Shown here: piece after piece, positions 11,575 to 21,542 of the stretch
Position numbering within the stretch: position 1 is the first letter of the stretch
Layout: every line of letters starts with the position of its first letter
Assembly: GCA_037176725.1 (NCBI GenBank)
Contig: JAZBRS010000059.1
Span: 8,791,001 to 8,855,000 of the forward strand
Length of the DNA stretch: 64,000 nt
Source: Posidonia oceanica
Taxonomy: Eukaryota > Streptophyta > Magnoliopsida > Alismatales > Posidoniaceae
Reading direction: 5' to 3'
The notes under the pieces: generated by a model
The model's database searches: none
The model's input: only the letters and a program-made list of their open reading frames with translations
Told to the model about the DNA's origin: nothing
Translations under genes and position numbers: made by a program

Positions 11575-13565
11575 CAGAAGGTATGTTTCTTAAGGTGTTA
11601 TATAGGAGGTCCTAAAGGATTCCACGATGGAGACATGTGGATTGTTTGGAGAACAAATTCTGAAGACTTGACTAGCAAATGGTTCTAAGATTAAAATTGA
11701 CAGTTTCATATTTGCGGTTAGAATTGAAGTCCAAACGAACAAAATACTTTGTGTTAGTTTCAATGCATGATAGTTGGGAAAAGAAAGGTGAAAGATGATA
11801 TGATTTTGGAAATGACCAATTTTATCCTTGATGCCGAAAACACTAGGCACCATTTGCTGCCATTGTCACAATCTTGTTTGATGCCACCTTGTGGGGTTGA
11901 TTGCTTTTTGTTTAAAAGCTGATGAAGACCCCCATGCACTCCTAGTGGAGTATCTGGTTGAAGCACGAAAAGATCAGGAGCATCTTCAACTTCTCTAGTG
12001 CAATATAACCGACTTAGAAGTCTGTTTGTTGGTAGAATTCAATAGCTGTGTGGATATAATATTCTTTTTTGACAATGTAAACGAATGTTGTATTCATTTT
12101 AGTTTGCATAGTGTGATGCTCCAGAGCCAATGGCACTTGCTGTAGCAAAATAATCATGTCTCGTTTTAATAGTTTGAATCATCTTTATGGAAGAAATTAA
12201 CTGTTCATTGACAAACAAAGCTCTACCTAATAATTCAGGTTTAGCATCATGAGATTGTAGTTGTTTTTGGTATCCTAACTCTTGTCTGGACGGTCTGCAG
12301 ATATTGTTCTCACGGTGGCATACCTTGGAGACAGAATGTGTTAATGCTTGTATCTTCTTTTATTCGTTTCAAATCAATGACTTGCATCATCCAAAGTTGT
12401 TTCCATCTTGACATCAACGAGAATCATAAGTTTTGCTTGTTAGAACGTGAATTGCAGGATGAAAGGGAGTCAGAAACATGAATCGTCCATCTGAAAAGAT
12501 GGCGATGACCACCAGTAGATGGGCACTTTCTGGCTCTGCTGGACTTCCTGGAGTCAAGATGTGAGTAGTGCATCTCTCATCTTTGCTTGTTATGTGAGAG
12601 TATCGTTTTACCTTTATTTATCATTGCTGTGAGCAAAACGCAAGTTTGAAGAGCGAACAGCAGAGGAATGCTAAACATTGGTTGTTTAAGGATTTAGATC
12701 TGTTTTGTGATGCTTGTTGGAAATTGAGAACTTTTTTCCACTTTCCAGGCTTGTCTTTTGCTATTAGATGTGACGGTCCTTGTCATAGTATAAATCACTG
12801 AATCACAACAATTTTCAAGAATGCCATTTTTAATCTTTCAGAAGAAATAGACCAAAAACTTGTTTCTTTGTCTCGTACTAGCAATGAAGATTGCAATGGT
12901 ACGTTCTTTGGAAGATAATAGGATAATGAATCCCAATGCATATCTGAACAGAACCATTGATATATATACAGGTGGAGGCAACGGTTGACTTGTGGCTTTG
13001 AAACTTTCCACATATCCAAAATCGTTCAGGCTTTGAAAAGAGTATGAGGTACCCACTAGCCATATCACATTACTTAAAAGGCATTAGCATGTCTATTATC
13101 AACTTCACATCATGAAGAAAGTCATCACTGTAGGCTCCCAAACCACATCACCGTCAGTCTCCCTAATCTTCAGAGCAATTAGGCCACCATCAGGCCAGTT
13201 GTCGATCTTCAAAGCACCAGGCTCACAAAGTACCTCGGTATTTCTCAACACTACTGCTCCGCCATCTTCAATCTTCCGAGTACCAGCAGAACAACCAGCT
13301 AGAGCCATCAAACCACCAGAGTTTGGGGGGCCCATGCAAAAGAAATCTGTCTTCGCCTTGCCACACAAAAAGAATGAAGAATCAGGCAGTTGAAGCAGAG
13401 AGGATGAGGCAGTGGCACCCATTACAAGAGGAAGACGGTTATCAAACCGGATAATGCCACCAGTGGAGCAAACAAAGCTGGTTAGACCACAAGAAGGATC
13501 TGTGCCAACGGAGTATAACATTCTGGAATAGCTGAATAAAACACAAGCCAGGATCTCCATTTTCG
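11575..13565. other. 3' flank of the aminotransferase gene; no gene supported
   Basis: AT-rich sequence, probably 3' UTR for the first few hundred bases. A minus-strand frame of 151 codons (13560-13105) is open but matches no family I know. The boundary between host flank and retrotransposon debris lies somewhere between about 13080 and 13565. Confidence 0.4.
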
Positions 13566-14968
13566 ATCTAATAAACAGCTCAGTCTTATATCGAAAAGCT
13601 CTGCAAGAAGTGTTGGAGAAGGCTCAAGTTGTCCCGGATATACCCATAGAAGATCTCCATGTAATAGCTACAACAACTTTTGTAGAGCTTATAATTACAT
13701 TTGCTGATAACGAGCTGGCACCACTGGAAAGGAGGAAAGCACCATTAAATGTAACAATTTCCATAAATAATCATTTAGTGTCTGGCGTGTTTATAGATAC
13801 TGGAGCATCAATGAATATCTGTTCTTTGAATACAATAAGGGCTCTGGGTGTGAATAAAGCCTCACTGACCCCCATAGACATGACATTTGTCGGATATTAT
13901 GACAGCAAGAGAAAAAGCTCACGACAAATGGACTACCAAGATCGGGATAGGACCAACCCAGGTCCTAACCCAATTAATTGTCATAGACATGAATGTTCCA
14001 TATCAAATCATCTTGGGGAGGCAATGGCTTGATAACCTGAAAAGAGTATCATCCCCCCGGCATCAATGTCTGAAATTCCCTCACAATGGGAAAATTATCA
14101 AAATAACAGGGGACATACCAGGCAAGGAAGCTGAGACAAATGTGATATACTTACCACACCAATTCAGTGTGCGAGAAAAGCCAACCAGAGCTGAGAAAGG
14201 AAAGAACATTGTATCTAGAAGGCCAAGCCCAAGCTGGTTCACAAAAGGAAAGCATCTCCAAAGTCTAGAAGGCCCTCTATGAGTGTAGGTTGGGAGATCA
14301 TGAGAAAGATTGGTTATAAGGAAGGCCAGGGCTTAGGCCCAAAAGGAAAAGGAAGAAAGGAGCCAGTCCATGCTTATAACAGAGAAGGGAAAGGAGGACT
14401 TGGTTTCGACCAGTTCCCCGACGAGCAGCCGTTACAGTGGAGTTTACGAAAGTATTTCACCAGCGTAGGGATTTTCAATCCGAATATATTCCCGCTGGGA
14501 AATATCATATTGGCGAAACCAACCAAATCTACCCTCCCAAGTGAAGAGGATACAGCCGACGAATACATTTCCGACTTATTCCAAACACTAGAGTTGCCAG
14601 CAGAGCCTCCAGAAGGTCAAACTGCAACAGAAATTCCTCTACTTGCCGAGGAATCATCGTCGCCACCACTGTTAGGCACACCGGCTCCCGAACCTCCGGA
14701 CAAGCCACCTCCTTCTCTTTCTTCTCCTTCCGGCACCGCCACTTCTGAGTCCTCTCTTCCTCCAGCTCCGAACCTCTGTTCTTCTTTGGAGTAACTGACG
14801 GAGAAAAATCTACGCAGGTCACAACGACTGGTAGATAAGGCTCGCCGTATCACTGCGAACCTCTCCGAAGATCTGCAGCCCCACGGGCTTGAAATCGATC
14901 CTGACCCAGGAGCAGATTATGAGTTTTTCGAAGATGGTGGGAACGTCAACAATGACGAGCCTGCCTAG
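13566..14968 (+). pseudogene. Tat/Ogre-like retropepsin with G-patch domain, broken
   Basis: The frame reads ALQEVLEKAQ, then a retropepsin with the catalytic VFIDTGASMN (about 13790-13815) and, after a frameshift near 13890, a second protease half (IDMNVPYQIILGRQWLDNL). A further shift near 14280 leads to a G-patch, VGWEIMRKIGYKEGQGLG (14285-14340), then a Pro/Ser-rich tail. TAA at 14790-14792 interrupts it, but the frame stays open to TAG at 14966. A protease followed by a G-patch occurs in several plant Ty3/gypsy lineages and, independently, in some retroviruses. No RT, RNase H or integrase follows; hairpin repeats and an LTR come next, so pol was deleted or this is a non-autonomous family. 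Confidence 0.75.
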
Positions 14969-15045
14969 AAAGGCACCAACATCTACTGATGGAGGTAACT
15001 CTAGGGGCATCCCCCTAGATTTTGTAAATAAAACTCTATTTTCTG

Positions 15046-15480
15046 CTAATTCACGGGTTATAAGATGATGGTCTCTGTCGAGAATGTAGACAATATTCGA
15101 TGAAAAGATACTTGATTCAGAGGTAATACCCCATCGTTCACTAATTCACGGGTTATGAGATAACGGTCTCTGTCGAGAATGTAGGCAACATTCGATGAAA
15201 AGATACTTGATCTGACAAACAAAACCAATGGTATTAGTGGACCCAACGTTCACTAATTCACGGGTTATAAGATGACGCTCCCTGTCGAGAATGTAGGCTA
15301 CATTCGATGAAAAGACACCTGATTATGACAAATAAAGCCAACGCAGCCAGTAGGGAAGAGGTCAACCCCATTTGCCCAACACCTGGGAACATCATGGGCC
15401 TCTTGCTCACCAACCTACGTATCATAGGACGATGGTCCCTGTGGAGAGTGTAGACTACACTCGATGAAAAGGCACTTGAC
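15046..15480 (+). repeat. Four interspersed 71-bp repeats containing a hairpin
   Basis: Copies at 15046-15116, 15141-15211, 15253-15323 and 15411-15480 share ACGGGTTATAAGATGA, then TCTCTGTCGAGAATGTAG, then TTCGATGAAAAG and CTTGA. Unique spacers of 24 to 87 bp separate them. The centre forms an 8-bp hairpin in copies 3 and 4. They lie between the protease fragment and the LTR, where Tat/Ogre elements often carry repeats. Confidence 0.85.
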
Positions 15481-18400
15481 TATGACAAATTGCATTCATG
15501 CATGTGTTAGTTTGTTTTAGGTAATGAGAAAAATTCCTGAGCCAACCCGATATACAAATCAAAGCCGGCAGTGATGGAGGAATCTCATTATCTAGGGTCA
15601 TGCATTACATATCTGTTGACACCCCATTTCGACAAAGCTGAATTGATAGGTCTCTCTGGCGGCTAGGAAAAACCCAAAATTATACCTTTCTCTTCACCCT
15701 TCCTTTCAAATCAAAACCCCACCTCAAACCTCAAAACCAAACCTAGAACTACACCCATTTTCTAGCCCAGAAAACCACCCCAAAACCCTCCCTTTAGCCT
15801 AAAACCATCCAAAACCTTAGCCTAAAACCATCCAAATCTAGGCTCAAACCCACACCATTCTCTTCCTCTTTCCCCTCAAAATATGCCCAAACTCAACCTA
15901 AGATTACCTCCCTTTTCCGAACCCAAAAACTAGCCAAAAACTATAGAAAAACTCACCCTTCCTGACTTAGCAAACCCACCAAAAAGTCCTTAAAATCTCA
16001 AACCAAAACCACTCCCAAAAATCCTAGGAAACTTAGGCAAAACTACCCTTTTTCTACACCTCAAAACCCTTCCAAAACTTTCTCAAAACCAAACCAAAAC
16101 CCTAGGATCAAGACTAGAGACCCTAGACTGCACACCCACCAAATTTCACCCCTTTTCGAAACCTCTAAAACCCCCTTTTGTCCAAATTATCCTTTTCTCT
16201 CTCCTGTATTATCCTTTTCTCTCTCCTCTCTCTCTCCTGTTTATCTTCCTTCTTTTCACCTCATTTTCTCCCTTTTTTTGCCTGGCTGTGGTCCCCCCTT
16301 GTGCTTCCATCTGTTCTCAACCTTATTCCTATTTTTATCTTATTTTTACCATTTTCTTTGATTTTCAAAAAATTACTTTCCTTCAACTCCTCTCTTTCCT
16401 ATTTATTCCTCAATTTCTTCCTTTTCTTTTTCCTTTTCCCCTTCTTTTCCTCTCTTCCACCAAAGCCTTAAAAAACCTTTAAAAACCTAAAACAAAAGAG
16501 AAACAAATCAAAACCCTAAAAAGAAATAATTAAAAACTTAAACAAACAATTAAAAACAAAAAACTAACTAAACCCAACTAAAAAGAGAAACTAAGAATGC
16601 AATCTAAAAAAATACAAAACAAACAAAGAAAAATGCTATAAAATCAAGCAAAAAACCAAAATATAATCAAAACAAACCAAAAGTAAAAACCTCATTAAAA
16701 ATAATCAAAAAACAAATCATAAAAAAAGAAGAAGAAGAAAACAATTAAAAACATTAAGACAAGTAATTAAAAGACACTTAACAAATCTAAAAGAAACAAT
16801 CAAAAAACTTGAAACAATTTAAAAACATTTAATTAAAAACTTAACAAGAAAAACTTAACTAAAAAATATTAAAAGAATTTAACAAACAAAATCAAAAAGT
16901 AATTTAAAAAAGACTTAAGAAAAAACTAAAATAAAAAAACTTAAAACTCCTCCTAACTAATTAAAAAGCAACCCATTAAAAAAGCCTAATTAAAAATCCC
17001 AACTTAACAAGAAAAATTTAACAAGAAAAACTTAACTAAAAAATATTAAAAAGAATTTAACCAAAAAAATCAAAAAAACAATTTAAAGAAAACTTAAATC
17101 CTAAAAACTTAAATCAAAAGAGAAGTTTAAACAATTAAAACAATAAAAAAAAAAACTTAAAAGAAGGAAACCATTAACAAATTCAAAAGAGTAATCAAGA
17201 AAAAAGAGAATTAAAAAAAAAAACATTATGCTTTGAAACAAATCCAAAAAAAGAGAAACAAAAACTTAATCTTTTCTTTCTTTCTTTTCTTCTTTCTTTT
17301 TCTTTCCTATTTCTTCTTCTTCCTTTTTATTTTAATTTCTTTCCCTTCCCCCCTCTGTTACAGCACACTTCTTTCTCCTTCTCCTCTCTGTCTGCTATCT
17401 CTTTTTTCAGCCACCCTACTCCCAACCCACTACACACACCACCAGACCTGACCGTCCTTCACACCTGCACGCCCCTGCACCAGTCCAGACCGGCATGCAC
17501 CGCCCGCCGCGGCCGTGCCACCAGAGACCTGCCACCACCCCTCCTTGGCACTCAAGTGCACGAACCCAAGCCATAACCCAAAAAGACGAGTGGAACCAAG
17601 GGGCAACACATCAGAAGAGATCCAGAATTCACCCACAGACCTTCCTCTCTCCCTTGTGCACTCCACCAGAAGAAAGAAGCGAAGCAATCCAAGAATTCAC
17701 GACCGAACAGACCATTTGAACCCATTTTTTCTCCAAAAGCTTCCAACACACATACTCCATTGAAGAACTTCCACTACAGGCATCCAAAAATTCCCAGACT
17801 CCACCATCGTACTCACCAAGCTCCCACCGTCACAACTCACCCAACATCTCACCGCGAAACGCCCCACAGTCCATACACTCCACTACAAACACCTTCACCC
17901 CCTTTTTTCTCCAAAACTTCAAACGGCCATAACTTCTTCCACACTCAGTGGAATTCACTTCCGCTTTTTCCCACGCGCTCCCCAGACAACCACCTAGCCG
18001 CCCGTACCCTTGGCTCGGCCTGGAACGCCACACATCGCCGTACCCACCTCGGCCTTCGCAGCAAGAGGTCGGCTGAACCAGATTCTACTCCGGGCTGTAG
18101 AGCTTGCTTCTGGAAGCTCCGTCATCCTCCTTGGACCTCCGGTGACGTCCCTGAGCCACCCCAGCAGCAGCAGCCGCCTCTCCGCGCCGTCTCCACCTCC
18201 CTCCGGCCGGTCGAAAGCCACCTAGGTGGGTGGCCCTCTCCAGCGTGCGCAGCAGGTGAAACCACCCTCCTCCGGATTCTCCTCTTCCTCCTCTAGCTCC
18301 TCGGCCTTTCCCCAAGGCTTTTCGTCGCCTGTGCCGCCCACACGAGCTCGCCGAAGTCTCCATCTTCTCCGGTGCTCCAACAGCAGCAGCACTCCCGCGC

Positions 18401-18589
18401 GCCTCCGCCGCCGCCGACGCCTCGCCGGACCTCCCCTGCCTCCGCCACACTACGCCGGACACCCCCGCACCCTTCCCGCGCCGCGCCGACCTCTCCTCCA
18501 CCGGTCCAGAGAAGTCGCCGGCGAAGCTTCGGCCTTCTCCACTGTAAGCACCCTCTGTTTCTTTTTTTATTTTTTTTTGCATTAACTTA

Positions 18590-19450
18590 GTTCATTTTAC
18601 TTACATTGCATTGCTATCTTAATAACTTTCTAATATTACATTTGGGTCCAGATCAGTTTAAGATTCATATTGTGCTGATTTAAAATCATATTGAATTGCA
18701 ATTAAAGTCTACATTCTTGCCTATTTACACTGTCATCCATATGCATTTCATTTTCTTTAGTTGTCTTTTAAATTTAGTCCTGCATGTTTCCTTTATTACA
18801 TATTGGTCCTCTGTTGTTGTGGTTTAATTGTATTTCTTTAGATCTAGTCCAGTAAGTCGCTATATTTGCATATCAGTCCGTTCTTAAGTTCACCATAACT
18901 TGCCATGCTTTACTGTCTGCCCCAGCATGTTTTTATTTTTGCAATTGGGTCCTTTAGTTGTTAAATGCCATTTAAATGCTTGCTGTTATTTTATTAAGTT
19001 GCTGTTAAGTCCTGATCTTTGCATTATTTGCATCATGCTCCTCTGATCTGTTATCAAGCATTCTGTTTTCATCCTTCATTTGCTACATTGCATGCTTAGC
19101 CCTTGTTTCCTGATTTTGCACATAGGTCCTCTGCATCATGCATAGCATGCATTTAGCTTGCATTTTTCTTACAAAATTGCATTTCAACCCCTGCATGTTT
19201 TAAAATTGCATGTAGATCCTCCATATGATTGCAAAGCTTATTCCAATGCATGTTTACCTTATTAGGTTGTATTTTAACCCTGCATCTTGCAAAATTACAT
19301 TTAGACCCCCCAATTTCCAAAAACCTTGCATAAAAAGCCTCAAACTTTTCAAAATCTTTGCATTTAGACTCCCATTCTTTCAAAAATTGCATTTAGGTCC
19401 CCAATTTTCTGAAAAATCATCCTTAGGCCTTTTCTTGCATTTTGCATGCA
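18590..19450 (+). repeat. Degenerate series of TTGCATTTAGGTCC-like motifs
   Basis: Variants of a T/A-rich word followed by GTCC or ACCC (for example GCATTTAGGTCCCC at 19389, TTGCACATAGGTCCTC near 19116, TTGCAATTGGGTCC near 18940) recur about every 40 to 60 bases across the 3' third of the LTR. Spacing is irregular and copies are diverged. Confidence 0.55.
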
Positions 19451-20192
19451 TTGCATTCATATATCCTTGCCTTCGAGCATCCTTGCACACACTTAAACAC
19501 TCTTAGCTCTCATTTACATGGGAGGACCTGTTTTGCACACCCCTAGGACCTCCTTTACACTTAGATCTATTCTTCTCTCCTGTTCTGGTCCCTCTGCCTT
19601 GAAGCTGGGATATCTTCCGATCCGGCCGTTGGATCTTCTCAACCAAGCTACCTGGACGACCCCGGCGGAGCGCTCTTCAGCATGGACCAAGCAGATCTCA
19701 GATCAGGCTTCAGATTTCCCAGGTAAGTCCTCCTGAACCCCTGCACAGCATTCATTTGCACATCATCTGCATTGCATGCATCGTTTTCGCTTTCTGTTTC
19801 GTCGAACATGTAGAATAGGACTTCCTCTTCTTATCTATCAGCTCTGCTCCCCTTTTTCGCGTATTCCCAAGTGCTTTGTGTTGTGTTTCCCCTGGATTCA
19901 CTACTAATTACGACTATCTTCCCCCTTTTCCACGATCTGATCGCACTGCGAGCTTTGGGCAGCGTGCGAGAAATATCGTGGGACGGTTTAGTGGGAAACA
20001 GTTACAAAATGGAGGTGATCCTTCCACTTGCTTGTTTTCCCCATTGTAGGTCTTCACACCTACTCTGCGTGGTCCTTAAACAGTGTCTGTTCTCACACAC
20101 ACACTGTTTGCTTCTCCTTTCGCTTCTCTTGTCCTCCCTCTTTGCATTTGCATCTGCATGGCTTTGTCGATGTTTTATTCCGTTTTGCTTTT

Positions 20193-20590
20193 GACACCGT
20201 TTCGCGTGCCCGTCTCTTCCTTGGCACCGTTTTGTGTGCCTGCTTTGCTTTTGGCACCGTTTTGCGTGCCCGCCTTGTCTTTTGGTACCGTTTCGCGTGC
20301 CCGCTCTGTTTTTGGCACCGTTTCGCGTGCCCGCTTCGTTTTCCGGCAACGTTTCGCGTGCCCGCTCTGTTTTTGGCACCGCATTGCGTGCCCGCTTTGT
20401 TTTTGGTACCGTTTCGCGTGCCCGCTCTGTTTTGGCACCGTTTTACGTGCCCGCTTTGCTTTTTGGCACCGTTTTGCGTGCCGTTTTGCTTTCTCGCACT
20501 GTTTTGCATGCCGATCTTGTTTTCTTGGACCGTTTCGTGTGCCGCTCTCGTTTCTTGCATTGTTTCGCATGTTTTACGCCGTTTTCTCTT
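20193..20590 (+). repeat. CpG-rich tandem array, about 13 copies of a 30-bp unit
   Basis: The unit is close to GCACCGTTTCGCGTGCCCGC followed by TCTGTTTTTG. Copies vary mainly by C/T changes at CpG (CGCG against TGTG or CACG). It lies within the giant LTR about 300 bp before the conserved GGGGTGCCTAACACC segment. No spacers alternate with the repeats, so it is a minisatellite. Confidence 0.85.
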
Positions 20591-21105
20591 GCATGTCGCC
20601 TGCGTTGCTTGGTTTTACCGTCGTCTTGCTTTTCCGTCTGCATTTGCATTTAGGGCGTTGATGTTTACTGTCTGGAGTTCTCACGAGCCAGGTTTCGCCC
20701 GGTTCGGAACACAGACAGCGTTGCTGAGCGCTTAGATTGCACGTTTACTTTCTTGCATTGCATTCCCTCACTTAAAGCACACCTTTGAGCATTTAGATAA
20801 GCATTCATTGGCACTTAGGCATTCAAATCTGCATTTCCCTGCGTATGCGAGGGTAAGCCTAGAAAGACCGATTCTCGGGCGTGTCGGGGGTGCCTAACAC
20901 CTTCCCCGCACGTAACAGGAGTCCTTGCCCAGTCTTTTGGCCCGCAATGACCATATTGCCCTTATCCTAGGCACGAGTCACATCATTTGCATTCATTTGC
21001 ATCTCATTTCTTCTGCATTGCCTTGCATTGCATCTTTTGCTTGGTTTTGCGTGGTTATTCACGCATTTCCCCGGTTTTCCTTGTCTCCCGATCTAATAGA
21101 CTTGG

Positions 21106-21116
21106 TGGCGACTCCG
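21106..21116 (+). other. Primer-binding site (tRNA-Arg type, Ogre/Tat)
   Basis: TGGCGACTCCG follows the presumed LTR end. Its presence means the preceding LTR acted as a 5' LTR for sequence to its right, although protease sequence of the same lineage also lies to its left. Confidence 0.55.
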
Positions 21117-21328
21117 ATTTTGTCTTATCTTCTTCTTTTCTTCCTCTTTTTCCTTTTTTTTAAAATGTTTTCAAGTTAAGTCTTCCTTCTCGGACATAGC
21201 CGTTAATAGTGAACCTGATTCTGATCGGTGCACACGAGCTTTGGCAATGTGCATGAACGATCTGAACACCGGGATTACTACAATATCATGATCACCTCCA
21301 TGATTTCTGCCAACAGCAATATGAGTAT

Positions 21329-21474
21329 GCCACTCCACGTGTGAGGAAGTTGGTGTGATCGCCACTCTAGGTTTGCTTTCGCTGGCCCTCGAGACGCCTT
21401 GGAAGATGTAATATGTGTTGCGGGTTCAACTACCTTGGGATAACCCCAGCGTTGCCCAAGGGTGTCCGTGCTTA
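21329..21474 (+). repeat. Left arm of a 146-bp inverted repeat
   Basis: This arm pairs with 32632-32777 (about 85% identical by eye, opposite strand). It contains an internal imperfect hairpin (CCTTGGGATAACCCC / GCGTTGCCCAAGG). Before the gypsy insertion the arms were about 620 bp apart. Confidence 0.8.
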
Positions 21475-21542
21475 ATCATGGTTAATTAGCATTTAGGGGA
21501 AAATAGTCTTTATCCACAACAGCTGTAGCTCGGGAGGCTGTT

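Larger units (their letters stand above)
15614..21105 (+). repeat. Giant Tat/Ogre-type LTR (about 5.5 kb)
   Basis: It starts TGTTGACACCCC, a start typical of Tat-lineage LTRs, and ends just before TGGCGACTCCG, the tRNA-Arg-type primer site used by Ogre/Tat elements. Near its end (20880-20940) is GGGGTGCCTAACACCTTCC, a segment recurrent in this lineage. Inside are an A-rich stretch (15700-17250), a CT-rich stretch, a GC-rich segment (17450-18590) giving long meaningless frames, a degenerate GCATTTAGGTCC series and a CpG-rich 30-bp array. Both ends are inferred from motifs; no second copy lies in the window to confirm them. Confidence 0.6.

Noticed and set aside
16178..16482. Hydrophobic secreted-peptide-like frame
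   Set aside because: A CT-rich tract in the giant LTR gives Leu/Ser/Phe strings in several frames; no supporting gene structure.
17495..18585. Overlapping Pro/Ser/Arg-rich frames in a GC-rich block
   Set aside because: All frames are open because of composition; the block lies inside the giant LTR and shows no domain.
20193..20590. CRISPR-like array
   Set aside because: Repeats are directly contiguous and diverged with no unique spacers, and the context is a plant LTR.
20028..20735. Several long frames on both strands (Cys/Phe/Arg-rich or Lys/Arg-rich)
   Set aside because: Produced by the 30-bp CpG-rich minisatellite, whose unit lacks stops in most frames.
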